Positions 1 through 8,257 of a DNA stretch of 64,000 nucleotides are shown piece after piece. The stretch covers positions 62,001 to 126,000 of the forward strand of contig JAAYDY010000041.1 of the NCBI GenBank assembly GCA_012729015.1. The letters are read 5' to 3'. The notes beneath the pieces were generated by a model, which was not told where the DNA came from, did no database searches, and worked only from the letters and a program-made list of their open reading frames with translations. The first letter of the stretch is position 1. The number at the start of each line of letters is the position of its first letter. The stretch is from Phycisphaerae bacterium (GTDB lineage Bacteria; Planctomycetota; Phycisphaerae; FEN-1346; JAACEH01). The translations under genes and the position numbers were made by a program.

Positions 1-422
1 CGGATCTCCTGGAAGAACGGGCTGTAGCGCAGCTCGTGCTGCACGGCGATCTGGCGGCCCGTCCGCCGGGCCAGCAGCGCCAGGTGCGCCGCCAGGGCCG
101 CCCCGTGAGCCACCGGCTTCTCCAGCAGCACGTGGCACCCCTTCGCCAGCGCCGCCACCGTCGCCGCATGGTGCGTCCGGTCGTTCGTCGCGATCAGCGC
201 CACGTCCGCCGCCGGAGCCGACGCTGACAACGCCTCCTCGAACGACGCGAACACAGCCTCCGACGGCAGATGGTTCCGCTCGGCCTCCGCCTCGCGCCAT
301 TCCGCCCGCGCGTCGGCAATCGACACGATCCGGATCATCTTCGGATTTCGTCGCGACAACTCCCCGAACATGCGGCCCCGATTGCCGCAACCCACCAGCA
401 CCGCCCTCAACGGCTCCGTCAT
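1..422 (-). CDS. Gfo/Idh/MocA-family oxidoreductase, N-terminal part (cut by window edge)
   Basis: The gene reads leftward out of the window, and only about 140 N-terminal residues are visible. They form a Rossmann domain: the dinucleotide motif VGCGNRGRM lies at about residues 9-17, and the family's substrate-side EKP motif (LLEKPVAHG) at about 98-106, followed by HELRYSP. This matches the NAD(P)-binding half of the Gfo/Idh/MocA family, which oxidises or reduces sugars and cyclitols; the substrate cannot be told. The start at 422 has GGAG nine bases upstream. An in-frame ATG five codons earlier (437) is possible. The family is typically expanded in planctomycetes. Confidence 0.9.
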   Translation of the reverse strand, partial: MTEPLRAVLVGCGNRGRMFGELSRRNPKMIRIVSIADARAEWREAEAERNHLPSEAVFASFEEALSASAPAADVALIATNDRTHHAATVAALAKGCHVLLEKPVAHGAALAAHLALLARRTGRQIAVQHELRYSPFFQEI

Positions 423-500
423 GACTGTTTTCTCCATGACCTGTCCCACGCGCTTCGCGGCACGGCCCTCGCGCCCGAGAGTCGCCCTGCGAAGTACACG

Positions 501-528
501 ATTGTAGGCCAGCCCGCCCCCACTGCAA
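501..528 (-). promoter_or_regulatory. Candidate sigma-70 promoter of the Gfo/Idh gene
   Basis: On the minus strand a TTGCAG -35 box (523-528) and a TACAAT -10 box (501-506) are separated by 16 bases. The start codon lies about 75 bases downstream. This was recognised by eye only. Confidence 0.45.
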
Positions 529-577
529 GGAGCTTCTTCCCCGCATGCCCGGGCGGCCCCGACGCCCTTTTTTCCCG

Positions 578-606
578 ATGACATTCCTCGACACCCTGAC
601 TATGAT
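578..606 (+). promoter_or_regulatory. Candidate sigma-70 promoter of the GH3 hexosaminidase gene
   Basis: ATGACA (578-583, one mismatch to TTGACA) and TATGAT (601-606) are separated by 17 bases. A leader of about 70 bases precedes the ATG at 683. Confidence 0.5.
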
Positions 607-682
607 GCCGCGTTACTGAATCCGTAGTGCCGAAGCCGGCTGCCCGCCGGGAACATCACACTGAGACGCGAGGACCAATGCC

Positions 683-2344
683 ATGACGCTGAATGCCGCA
701 GACGCCAAGTGGGTTGAACAGACGCTGGCCGCTTTAACGACCCGGCAGAAACTCGGCCAGATCATGATTCCGCGCATTACCGCCAAGGGCGTCGAGCCCT
801 TCGGATTCGCCGGGTTCATCGAGAAATACCAGCCCGGCGGCGGGCACATGTTCGGCGGCGACCTCGAAACGACGCACAAGGTCATCTCCGAAATCCAGGC
901 GGCCTCGCAGATACCGATGCTCGTCACGGCCGACCTGGAGCGCGGCATCGGCCAGCGCGTCGAGGGCAGCACCGAATTCGCCGGGCAGTTGGCCCTCGGC
1001 GCCTGCGGCGACGAAGAGCTGGCCTACCGCATGGGCCAGGCTATCGCCGTCGAGGGAACCGCCACCGGCATCAACTGGTCCTTCGGCCCCGTCGTGGACC
1101 TGAGCATCAACCCGGCCAACCTCAGCACCATCCGCTGCCTCGGCTCCGAGCCCGAGAAGGTCGGCCGCCTCGCCTGCCGCATGATCGAAGGCATGCAGGC
1201 CCACGGCCTGGCCGCCACCGCCAAGCACCTGCCCGGCGCCGGCACCGACGACCTCGACTCGCACCTGACCACCGCCGTCAACCACCTTTCGCGCGAGCAG
1301 TGGTACCGCCTCAGCGGCCTGCCGTTCAAAATGGCCATCGACGCCGGCGTCTGGTCCATCATGACCAGCCCCAAGGCCTGCCCGGCCATCGATCCCGAGG
1401 CCGGCAATCCCCTCTTCCCCAGGCCCGTCATGGTCAGCAAGAGCGTCTGCACCGGCATCATCCGCGAGGAGTTCGGCTTCGACGGGCTCCTGGTCACCGA
1501 CGCCGTGACCATGGCCGGACTGACCATGCACGAGCGGCGGCTCCCGATGCACCTGGCTTGCCTGAACGCCGGCAACGACATGCTGCTGTTCGTGCGGCGG
1601 CTGGATTCGCTCTACGAGTACCTCGAACGCTGCCTGGACGACGGGTCGCTGTCGCCGGCGCGGCTCGACGACGCCGTGCGGCGCGTCCTGACGCTCAAGG
1701 CCCGGCTCCAACTGCACCGGAAGCCCGCCCTGATGCCCCTGGACAAGGCCCGCCAGGTCTTCGCCACGACGCCCTACGGCAAAGACGCCGAACGCCTCGC
1801 CGAGAAGTCCATCACGCTCGTGCGCGACACCAACGACATCGTGCCGCTGGCAGCCCGGCCCGGCCTGCGCGTCCTCAGCGTCCTCGTCACCAATCGCCCC
1901 GATTTCAACCTCGACGTGTTCGATCAGACGCTGCGCGACGCCGGCTGCACCGTCACCAGCGCCAAGAACCCCGAGCAGGAAACCCTCTACGACCGCATCG
2001 AGGCCGGCCAGTGGGACGCTATCACCGTGAGCCTGTACTATCCGCCGCAGTGGGGATGGTCCACCAGCCGCTGCCACGGGCCCGAGAGCCGCTGCATGAT
2101 GGACGGGTTCCCGTTCGCCAACCCCGACGTCCCGGCCGTCTTCATCAGCTTCTCGAACCCGTACCACCTGCACGAGTTCGCCTTCATGGACCCGTACATC
2201 AACACCTATGGCGGCTGCCGCGGCACGCAACGGGCCACCGCCCGCGCCCTGCTCGGCCAGTTGCCGTTCGTCGGCAAGAGCCCCGTGGCCCACGAGCCCT
2301 TCTTCAAGCTCGGCGCCGGACTGCGACGCAAAGCGCACAAGTGA
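683..2344 (+). CDS. nagZ: Glycoside hydrolase family 3 beta-N-acetylhexosaminidase (NagZ-like)
   Basis: This is a 553-residue protein with a GH3 N-terminal TIM barrel and an additional C-terminal alpha/beta domain (about 370-550), as in the longer Firmicutes/planctomycete NagZ-type enzymes. The nucleophile lies in LLVTDAVTMAGL (Asp273). The NagZ Asp-x-His general-acid dyad appears as DSH at 192-194. The adjacent signature, normally KHFPGHG, reads KHLPGAG (181-187), so its second His is Ala. The expected role is release of terminal GlcNAc from muropeptides or other GlcNAc glycosides; no signal peptide is seen, so cytosolic action is likely. The gene is monocistronic with its own promoter. The substrate could be a different beta-hexosaminide. 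Confidence 0.85.
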   Translation: MTLNAADAKWVEQTLAALTTRQKLGQIMIPRITAKGVEPFGFAGFIEKYQPGGGHMFGGDLETTHKVISEIQAASQIPMLVTADLERGIGQRVEGSTEFAGQLALGACGDEELAYRMGQAIAVEGTATGINWSFGPVVDLSINPANLSTIRCLGSEPEKVGRLACRMIEGMQAHGLAATAKHLPGAGTDDLDSHLTTAVNHLSREQWYRLSGLPFKMAIDAGVWSIMTSPKACPAIDPEAGNPLFPRPVMVSKSVCTGIIREEFGFDGLLVTDAVTMAGLTMHERRLPMHLACLNAGNDMLLFVRRLDSLYEYLERCLDDGSLSPARLDDAVRRVLTLKARLQLHRKPALMPLDKARQVFATTPYGKDAERLAEKSITLVRDTNDIVPLAARPGLRVLSVLVTNRPDFNLDVFDQTLRDAGCTVTSAKNPEQETLYDRIEAGQWDAITVSLYYPPQWGWSTSRCHGPESRCMMDGFPFANPDVPAVFISFSNPYHLHEFAFMDPYINTYGGCRGTQRATARALLGQLPFVGKSPVAHEPFFKLGAGLRRKAHK

Positions 2345-2382
2345 CACGATAGCACGTGGGGGGGGCTGCTTGCCGTCAGCAT

Positions 2383-2605
2383 GGGTAGGATGGGTCCACC
2401 GGACCCGCGCGGACCTCCGGCCCCCGCCACCGTAGGGTGGGTCCCCCGGACCCACGCGCCGAACGCCCCGCAACGCGTAGGGTGGCTGCTCCGCAGCCAC
2501 GCGTCCCCTGATCGCCGCGTGCGAAGCACGCTCCTGCCCCCCCTCGCCCTGCGTGCAGGGAGAGGTGCCCGGAGCGTCAGCGATGGGCGGTGAGGGTCGA
2601 ACGCC
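2383..2605. repeat. Composite palindromic intergenic repeat (A, A, A' and B units)
   Basis: The gap between nagZ and udg consists almost wholly of repeats. A degenerate A unit lies at 2383-2411, an intact A unit (GTAGGGTGG frame, arms GTGGGTCC/GGACCCAC) at 2431-2457, an A' unit with arms GTGGCTGC/GCAGCCAC at 2475-2503, and a B unit (arms around CCTCGCCCTGCGTGCAGGGAGAG, ending GGCGGTGAGGGTCGAACGC) at about 2519-2605. No gene is seen here. Confidence 0.8.
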
Positions 2606-2638
2606 CGCAGCCCCCGTAGGGCCGCCGCGCACCGGCTC

Positions 2639-3574
2639 TCACCCTCGCAGCTCGCGGAGCTTCGCCGCCACTTCCCTGACGTCGTCCCAGACCTTCTGGC
2701 GGGCGTCCACCGTGTAGTTGCGCAGCAGGTAGGCAGGATGATACGTCACGCGGACGGGGATGCCGCGGTACTGTCGCCACTGGCCGCGCATCTGGCCAAC
2801 CGGCGTCGCATCGTCCAGCAGGAACCGCGACGCCACGCCGCCGAGGCAGCAGATCACCTTCGGCGCCACCAACTCGATCTGCTTGTCGAGGTACTCGCGG
2901 CAATGCGCCGCCTCGTCCGGAGCGGGATTCCGGTTGCCCGGCGGCCGGCACTTCAGAATATTGCAGATATACACGTCCTCTCGGCGCATCCCCATGCCGG
3001 CGGTGATGATCTTCGTGAGCAACTGCCCCGCGCGGCCGACGAACGGCACGCCCCGGGCGTCTTCGTCCTGGCCCGGCGCCTCGCCGACGAACATCAACTC
3101 GGCGTTCGACGGCCCATCGGCAAACACAGTCTGCGTCCGCGACGCGGCCAGCTCCGCGCACCGCGTACACCGCGCCACTGTCGCCGCCAGCGAGGCCAGC
3201 TGCGCGTCCACGCCCGCATCCGCGGGCCGGCGCGGTGGCAGTCCCTGCCCCGCCTCGGGCTCTGCGGCCGGTCGCGCCGTCTCCGCCGCGCCGCGGCTCC
3301 TGCTCGACCGCCCCGGCGCCGCCTTCGAAGCCCCCGCCCCGCCCCCTGCGACGCCCAGACGCTCTCGCATCTGCCGCGCGAACTCCGCCATCGAACCGAA
3401 CTGCGGTCGCGAATCCACCGCCGATGCCGCCACCCCGGCCGACGGCGACGCCCCCGCCGCCACGGGCGCCGGCGCCTCCGGCCACAGCCGCGGCACGCGA
3501 CGCACCCCCGCCAGTTGCAGCGCACGCAACCGACACTCCAACGCTCGAAAGAATCCGTTCACCGCATCGTCCAT
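2639..3574 (-). CDS. udg: Family 4 uracil-DNA glycosylase (iron-sulfur type)
   Basis: This DNA repair enzyme removes uracil from DNA. The 311-residue product has the family-4 motif [10 protein letters not shown] (164-172) and motif B HPAYLLR (from His279). Four Cys match the [4Fe-4S] ligands: C136-x2-C139, C209 and C225 (Cx15C). The catalytic domain starts near residue 125; before it lies a Pro/Ala-rich, probably disordered stretch and a short helical N-terminus. The start at 3574 is chosen because a -10 box sits seven bases upstream and there is no Shine-Dalgarno sequence; a longer reading from 3610 would begin inside the promoter. The mRNA is probably leaderless. Confidence 0.93.
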   Translation of the reverse strand: MDDAVNGFFRALECRLRALQLAGVRRVPRLWPEAPAPVAAGASPSAGVAASAVDSRPQFGSMAEFARQMRERLGVAGGGAGASKAAPGRSSRSRGAAETARPAAEPEAGQGLPPRRPADAGVDAQLASLAATVARCTRCAELAASRTQTVFADGPSNAELMFVGEAPGQDEDARGVPFVGRAGQLLTKIITAGMGMRREDVYICNILKCRPPGNRNPAPDEAAHCREYLDKQIELVAPKVICCLGGVASRFLLDDATPVGQMRGQWRQYRGIPVRVTYHPAYLLRNYTVDARQKVWDDVREVAAKLRELRG

Positions 3575-3581
3575 GGGCCGC

Positions 3582-3610
3582 ACTGTAGCAGACCCGCACC
3601 GTTGCGACAA
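3582..3610 (-). promoter_or_regulatory. Promoter of udg, leaderless geometry
   Basis: On the minus strand TTGTCG (3605-3610) and an extended -10 TGCTACAGT (box 3582-3587) are separated by 17 bases. Only seven bases lie between the -10 box and the ATG, so transcription should begin at or next to the start codon. Confidence 0.6.
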
Positions 3611-3629
3611 GGCCCAACGACCCGCAGCG

Positions 3630-3800
3630 CGTAGGGTGGGTCCCCCGGACCCACGCGTCCCCCGCCAATCGCCGCGTGCGAAGCACGCTCCTGCACCCCT
3701 CGCCCTGCTTGCAGGGAGAGGTGCCCCGAGCGCAGCCGAGGGGCGGTGAGGGTCGAACGCAACCCGTAGGGTGGCTGCTTGACGCAGTTCCCGAGCCCCG
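3630..3800. repeat. Composite palindromic intergenic repeat (A, B and expanded A' units)
   Basis: An A unit lies at 3630-3657, a B unit at about 3679-3757 and the left part of an expanded A' unit (GTAGGGTGGCTGC, then TTGACGCAGTTCCCGAG) at 3766-3800. The order matches 2383-2605 and 63131-63400. Confidence 0.8.
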
Positions 3801-3833
3801 TCCAGGGACCGTCACATTCCGACCCGCATCTTG

Positions 3834-3842
3834 TGCTATAAT
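3834..3842 (+). promoter_or_regulatory. Extended -10 promoter of the Grx-TrxR fusion gene
   Basis: TGCTATAAT combines a perfect -10 hexamer with the TGn extension. No good -35 is seen. The leader to the ATG at 3885 is about 36 bases. Confidence 0.55.
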
Positions 3843-3884
3843 CTGACGTGCATCCGCCACGGATCCGACTGGAGGGCAAACGCC

Positions 3885-5099
3885 ATGGCCGACACCGGCC
3901 CGGACATTCTCGTTTACGGGGCCGACTGGTGCCCCGACTGCGACCGCATCAAACGGCAGCTGATCGACTGCGGACGCGATTTCCGGTACGTCAACATCGA
4001 GACCGACTCCGCGGCTGCCGAGCGAGCCGTCGAGCTGGCCGGGGGCAAGCGCGTACTGCCCGTGGTGGTCTCGGGCAACACGGTCCTGGTCAATCCGCCT
4101 GCCGCGGAGCTGTGCGGGCGCCTGCGTCTGCGGTCCACGGGACGCGAGGGCCAGGTGTTCGACTGCATCATCGTCGGCGGCGGCCCCACGGGACTGGCCG
4201 CGGCCATCTATGCCACGCGCGAACGGTTCACCACGCTCGTTCTGGAGAAGATGGTCGTCGGCGGGCAGATTCTCACGACAGCCCAGGTGGAGAACTATCC
4301 GGGGTTCCCCGAACCCATCAGCGGCGCCGACCTGACCGACCGCCTGGCAACGCAGGCCAAACGGTTCGGGGCCGAGGTGCGCGAACGCACCGAGGTGACG
4401 CGCATCGAGTCGCAGGGCGACCTCTTCGTGGTCCATGCCGCCGAGGGCGAGCCCGTGGCCGGCCGCACCGTGATCCTCGCGCCGGGCTCCCAGTACCGGC
4501 ACCTGGGCGTGCCCGGCGAGAAGGAGTTCACCGGGTACGGCGTGAGCTATTGCGGCACGTGCGACGCGCCGTTCTACCGCGACAAGCACGTGGTGGCCGT
4601 CGGCGGCGGCAACACGGCCGTGGACGAGGGGCTGCACCTGTTGAAGTTCGTCCAGCGGCTCACGATCGTCCAGAACCGCGAGCATCTGACGGCGACGCCG
4701 TTCCTGGTCGAGGAACTGGGCAAGCACGGGGACCGCGTGGAGGTGCTCGGGCGAACGTCCGTGGTGCGGATCGAGGGCGTGGCGGGCGAGCGCGTGACGG
4801 GCGTCGTGCTGAAGGAGCTGGACTCGGGCCGCGAGCGGCCGCTGGCCTGTGACGGGGTGTTCGTCTGGATCGGCATGACGCCGAACACGGAGTTCCTGCG
4901 GGGCACGGTCGAGCTGGACGAGGGCGGGTTCATCCGCGCGTCGAACGCGAGCATGGAGACTGCCGTGCGCGGGCTGTTTGCGGCTGGGGATTGCCGCAGC
5001 GGCTCGCAGAAGCAGATCGCCACGGCCGCCGGCGAAGGCGTGGCCGCCGCCCTGTTCGCCTCCGAGTACATCCGCACACAGAAGACAGCTTTGGTATAA
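3885..5099 (+). CDS. trxB: Thioredoxin reductase with N-terminal glutaredoxin domain
   Basis: This 404-residue flavoprotein disulfide reductase is fused to a redoxin domain. Residues 1-85 form a glutaredoxin-like domain with active site C16-P-D-C19. Residues about 92-404 are a TrxB-type reductase: FAD motif GGGPTGLAAAIYATRE, redox-active C223-G-T-C226, NADPH motif GGGNTAVDEG and the C-terminal FAD segment GLFAAGDCRSGSQKQIATAAG. The fusion suggests that electrons pass from NADPH through FAD and CGTC to the attached CPDC domain. The start at 3885 has GGAGGG eight bases upstream. A DUF486 gene follows after 52 bases. Confidence 0.95.
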   Translation: MADTGPDILVYGADWCPDCDRIKRQLIDCGRDFRYVNIETDSAAAERAVELAGGKRVLPVVVSGNTVLVNPPAAELCGRLRLRSTGREGQVFDCIIVGGGPTGLAAAIYATRERFTTLVLEKMVVGGQILTTAQVENYPGFPEPISGADLTDRLATQAKRFGAEVRERTEVTRIESQGDLFVVHAAEGEPVAGRTVILAPGSQYRHLGVPGEKEFTGYGVSYCGTCDAPFYRDKHVVAVGGGNTAVDEGLHLLKFVQRLTIVQNREHLTATPFLVEELGKHGDRVEVLGRTSVVRIEGVAGERVTGVVLKELDSGRERPLACDGVFVWIGMTPNTEFLRGTVELDEGGFIRASNASMETAVRGLFAAGDCRSGSQKQIATAAGEGVAAALFASEYIRTQKTALV

Positions 5100-5100
5100 T
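5092..5100 (+). promoter_or_regulatory. Extended -10 promoter overlapping the trxB stop codon
   Basis: TGGTATAAT has a perfect -10 hexamer with TGn and lies across the end of the Grx-TrxR gene. It could give the DUF486 gene its own transcript. Confidence 0.45.
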
Positions 5101-5151
5101 GGCGGCCCGCGGTCCGCTTGGGGGCCGGACATCGCTGGGTTCGGAGGCTCT

Positions 5152-5508
5152 ATGGTCGGTCGGTTGCTGCCTGTGGTGTTGCTCGTGGTGTCGAACATCT
5201 TCATGACCTACGCCTGGTACGGTCACCTGAAGGATTTCAAGCATCGGCCGCTGATACTGGCCATCGCGGCGAGTTGGGGCGTGGCCTTCTTCGAGTACTG
5301 TCTCCAGGTGCCGGCCAACCGGATCGGTTTCGGCACCTACTCCCTCTGCCAGCTCAAGGTCGTTCAGGAGATCATCGCGATGAGCGTCTTCGCGGCCTTC
5401 GCGGTGCTCTACATGGGCGAGAAGCTGTCGGCCAACTTTCTCTGGGCGGGGCTGTGCCTCGTGGCGGCGGCGTTCTTCATTTTCCGCGAGATTCAGCCCG
5501 CCGCGTGA
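5152..5508 (+). CDS. DUF486-family small membrane protein
   Basis: This is a 118-residue protein with four predicted transmembrane helices (about 4-22, 32-52, 70-88 and 93-112). The sequence NIFMTYAWYGHLK and the later NRIGFGTYSLCQLKVVQE segment are characteristic of the DUF486 (DMT-like) family, whose function is not established. GGAGG lies just before the ATG. The family length (110-120 residues) matches, so this start is preferred to longer readings inside trxB. Confidence 0.88.
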   Translation: MVGRLLPVVLLVVSNIFMTYAWYGHLKDFKHRPLILAIAASWGVAFFEYCLQVPANRIGFGTYSLCQLKVVQEIIAMSVFAAFAVLYMGEKLSANFLWAGLCLVAAAFFIFREIQPAA

Positions 5509-5544
5509 CCCGGGCGGCGGCGCTGCGGCGACCGGGCGCAAAGC

Positions 5545-5589
5545 CTACTGCCCGACGACAGGGCACAAGGCCCAGCCGCCGGGCAGTAG
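5545..5589. terminator. Inverted repeat between convergent genes, possible terminator
   Basis: CTACTGCCCG (5545-5554) and CGGGCAGTAG (5580-5589) form a perfect 10-bp stem between the converging DUF486 and PEP-CTERM genes. There is no T tract, so it may be a factor-dependent terminator or another intergenic palindrome. Confidence 0.4.
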
Positions 5590-5641
5590 CGTGTGAAGGG
5601 GGATGGGATAGGGTGTTGCTGCATCGCGTCCTCAAGACGCG

Positions 5642-6343
5642 TCACAACGCGCGTTTCCTCCTCATCACCAGGGCGCCCAGGCCCAACGCCACCAGGGCCA
5701 GGGTCGCCGGTTCCGGAACCTCGGGCGTGCAGGCCGCCGTCGCGCCGCCATAGGTGGTTCTCACGTTGTCGAAGCCCAGCACCTCGTTGCCGTGCCGCGA
5801 TCCGACCAGCACGAAGCCGATGTAATCGTAGTTCTTCACGTCCTTCTCGGTGATCGTGAAGTGCTGCTCGTAGGTGTACCACGTGCCGCCGTCCTTGTTG
5901 GCGGGAGCGAAGTCCACGGTGCTCTGAAGGGTCTTGCTCTTCTCGACGCCCTGCTTGTAGCCCGGGCCGCCGGTCAGGTCGATGGTGGCCCTGTCCTTCA
6001 TCAGGTACGCCTGCCAGTAGCAGTACTGCGTGTCGTACTCGGTCAGCATGCAATCCAGCGACCAGGTGAAGTCGCCGGCCTCGGTCAGCTCGATGGCCTG
6101 GAAGAGGCCGCGCCGGGCGTCGTTCATGTCCTTCGTGCGATTGCCCGTCTGGGCGTCGGCCAGCGAGGCGTAGCCGCCGCCGGTGACATAGCCCGGGCCG
6201 TACCAGACGCCCGTGGCGTCGGTGCCGGCGGTCCAGGACGACTGCTGCACGATGGGCTCGTTGAACGAGCCGTTCACCAGGTCGGCCACCGCCGTCGAGA
6301 CGCCGACCGTTAGAAGCAAAATGATGGCAGATACCGTCTTCAT
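5642..6343 (-). CDS. PEP-CTERM sorting-domain exported protein
   Basis: This is a 233-residue secreted protein. The signal peptide (1-20) ends near VSTAVA. A single beta-rich domain (about 22-200) resembles carbohydrate-binding-like modules of PEP-CTERM proteins but is not assignable. The C-terminus is a textbook PEP-CTERM signal: VPEPATLALVALGLGAL followed by RRKR. Such proteins are processed by exosortase and usually anchored or released at the surface; no exosortase gene lies in this window. The start at 6343 has GGGGGAG upstream, and longer readings lack a signal peptide. Confidence 0.9.
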   Translation of the reverse strand: MKTVSAIILLLTVGVSTAVADLVNGSFNEPIVQQSSWTAGTDATGVWYGPGYVTGGGYASLADAQTGNRTKDMNDARRGLFQAIELTEAGDFTWSLDCMLTEYDTQYCYWQAYLMKDRATIDLTGGPGYKQGVEKSKTLQSTVDFAPANKDGGTWYTYEQHFTITEKDVKNYDYIGFVLVGSRHGNEVLGFDNVRTTYGGATAACTPEVPEPATLALVALGLGALVMRRKRAL

Positions 6344-6735
6344 GCAACTTCTCCCCCGCCAGGAATTGGCAGTTGATCCCCAGAGTACCGCGGCCGCCCG
6401 TCCGGCGGCTGCGTGTCCGCCCAGGAGTATACGGACGACCGCGGTCCTGCCAAATCGGCGGCTGGTCGCGGCGGCCCCGTGGCAACGTAACTGACTCCGC
6501 GTCAACATGTTATGCTTCTAGCGGATTTCTGAACGAATCTTCCGGAACCGTCGGTGGGCGGTGAAAAGGGCGAGAAAAACGGTTCATCGTTTGCGATTGT
6601 TGGGCCATCGCGTGACGCCTTGCACTTGGAAACCACGTCGGAATGTGTGGCCCGGCCGCCCTCGGCCGGGGGATGGGAAAACGGCCGCACAGCCGAGGCC
6701 CGCTGTGCCACAAAGGGTTGTTCTCAGATCGTCTC
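6344..6735. other. Intergenic stretch without a recognised gene
   Basis: This is the upstream region of the PEP-CTERM gene and the downstream region of the zinc-finger gene. It includes an imperfect palindrome near 6685-6712 (CACAGCCGAGGCCCGCTGTG) related to one at about 10095-10120. No coding frame has convincing start signals. Confidence 0.5.
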
Positions 6736-7467
6736 CTAGCTCAATCGCTCGTTGATTTCGTCCAGCAGGTCCTGGTGCACGGCGGCCTGTTCCGTGAGGT
6801 CGGCCAGAGCCAGGAGGAGGTGGCGGGCGAGCATGCCGCCGGCGACCGTGGCCGCGGCGAGGACGAGCATCAGCAGGAACACGCCCAGCGCGGTCAACAG
6901 GGCGCGCGTAACGATGGCCAGGTAGATCATGCCGGTGATACCGATGACGAGGCACATGCCGCCGAGGACCATGCCGACGATGCGAGCCCAGGCGGCCGTC
7001 TGCCGGTGACGTCGGACGGCCTGTCGCAGATGCCCCCGCCGGCCCACGACCAGGCCGCTGGGCGTCTGGACGCCGATCGGCGGCACGGTAATCATCTCGT
7101 CTTCGTCGCCGGGGGCATGGGGGGCGACGACGTCCGCCTCCGCCGCCGGGGGCGATACAACTGCCGGCGCCGCGACGACCGGCTCGGGTCGCACCGGCTG
7201 CGGGCGCACGGCCTCGGGCTCCTCGCCCACGACCGAGGGCGTCGAGAGCCCGGCCGCACCCGCCAGCGCCGCGGCCAGCGCATCGGCCGGATGCGGCGAC
7301 GCAGCGGCGTGACCGGTCGGCGCGGGAGGTCCCTCGGACGCGCCGGGCGGAGCCGCCGGAATCTCGATCACGTGGCCGCACGCAGGGCACTTGGCCTTGC
7401 GCCCGGCCGCCGAGTCCGACGCCTTGAACGTCTTGTGGCACTGGATGCACGTCACCGGGATAGGCAT
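6736..7467 (-). CDS. Membrane protein with N-terminal MJ0042-type zinc finger
   Basis: This is a 243-residue protein. Residues 1-35 hold a zinc ribbon of the MJ0042 kind (TCIQCHKTF ... KCPACGHVIEIP). A long Pro/Ala/Glu-rich linker (about 36-140) follows, then two hydrophobic helices (about 160-182 and 190-212) and an amphipathic C-terminal tail (EQAAVHQDLLDEINERL). The architecture is common in planctomycetes; the function is unknown. The start at 7467 has GGGAGGAG at good spacing. It follows the hydrolase gene by 19 bases on the same strand, so the two are probably cotranscribed. Confidence 0.8.
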   Translation of the reverse strand: MPIPVTCIQCHKTFKASDSAAGRKAKCPACGHVIEIPAAPPGASEGPPAPTGHAAASPHPADALAAALAGAAGLSTPSVVGEEPEAVRPQPVRPEPVVAAPAVVSPPAAEADVVAPHAPGDEDEMITVPPIGVQTPSGLVVGRRGHLRQAVRRHRQTAAWARIVGMVLGGMCLVIGITGMIYLAIVTRALLTALGVFLLMLVLAAATVAGGMLARHLLLALADLTEQAAVHQDLLDEINERLS

Positions 7468-7486
7468 GACAGCTCCTCCCGCGACC

Positions 7487-8257
7487 CTACGATCCGCACG
7501 CGACCGAGGCGCCCTGGTGGAGGAAGAACTCCAGCAGCTCAGGCCGCTCGAAGTACTCGGGCACTTCCTCGTGTCCCTTGTCGTGGACGATGATGAGTTC
7601 GCCCGGGCCGCCGAGCGCCTGGTACCGCCGGATGAGGTCGCCGGAGTTGTTCTCCAGAAGCACAATCTCGTCCCGGTCGCCGTGAATGTGGAGGATCGGG
7701 ACGCCCGCGGCCGCCAGCGGGGCCAGCCGCTCGGGCGGATGGTGGCGGTCGATCTGGGCGAGCAGTTGCTCGCTCGTCAGCTCGTACGCCTTGCACACGG
7801 TCTCCAGACGCTGCGGGTGCCGGATGTTGCAGACGGGGTAGATGGCGCCGATGCAGCGGACGCATTCGGCGTGTTCGGCGGCCCAGTTGTAGAGCATCAG
7901 TCCGCCGCGGCTCTGGGGCAGGAGACACGCCTTCGACGACAGGGCGAACTGGCGGGTCACAAGGTGATAGAACTCGTTGAACCCGGTGCGCCCGGCGGGG
8001 CTGCCCCAGGATTCGCCCACGTCAACGCCGGCCACGGCGAAACCCGCCTCCAGCAGCGGACGCAGGTACCACTCGTGCAGCGGCTTGGGCAGCGGCCGGT
8101 CGCCCGTGACGAACGTCGGCGCATACCAGACCCACGGGCTCCCGTCAGCCGGCTTTTCCGGCAGAATGACGAACGCTCCGTGACTTTGCGGCGAAGGGAA
8201 GTCGGTTCGCTTAAACCCGTACTGAACGGAATGCCGGACAACCGTAGAGCCGTTCAT
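7487..8257 (-). CDS. Alpha/beta hydrolase
   Basis: This is a 256-residue serine hydrolase-fold protein. The nucleophile elbow is PQSRGGLM (Ser in Q-S-R-G-G, a variant of GxSxG). The acid is in HGDRDEIV and the catalytic His in DKGHEEVPEYF, all in the right order. There is no signal peptide, so it is cytosolic. The overall sequence (YAPTFVTGDRPLPKPLHEWYL near the N-terminus) resembles prolyl-oligopeptidase/dienelactone-hydrolase-like esterases; the substrate is unknown. The start at 8257 has GGAGGTGG upstream. It is the first gene of a two-gene unit with the zinc-finger protein. Confidence 0.85.
   Translation of the reverse strand: MNGSTVVRHSVQYGFKRTDFPSPQSHGAFVILPEKPADGSPWVWYAPTFVTGDRPLPKPLHEWYLRPLLEAGFAVAGVDVGESWGSPAGRTGFNEFYHLVTRQFALSSKACLLPQSRGGLMLYNWAAEHAECVRCIGAIYPVCNIRHPQRLETVCKAYELTSEQLLAQIDRHHPPERLAPLAAAGVPILHIHGDRDEIVLLENNSGDLIRRYQALGGPGELIIVHDKGHEEVPEYFERPELLEFFLHQGASVACGS

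Noticed and set aside
734..2632. 632-residue open frame on the minus strand across nagZ
   Set aside because: Low-complexity Gly/Ala/Arg/Val composition, no motif, lies antisense to a clear GH3 gene; an artefact of high third-position GC.
2577..5204. 875-residue minus-strand frame over udg and trxB
   Set aside because: It overlaps two well-supported genes and has no recognisable domain.
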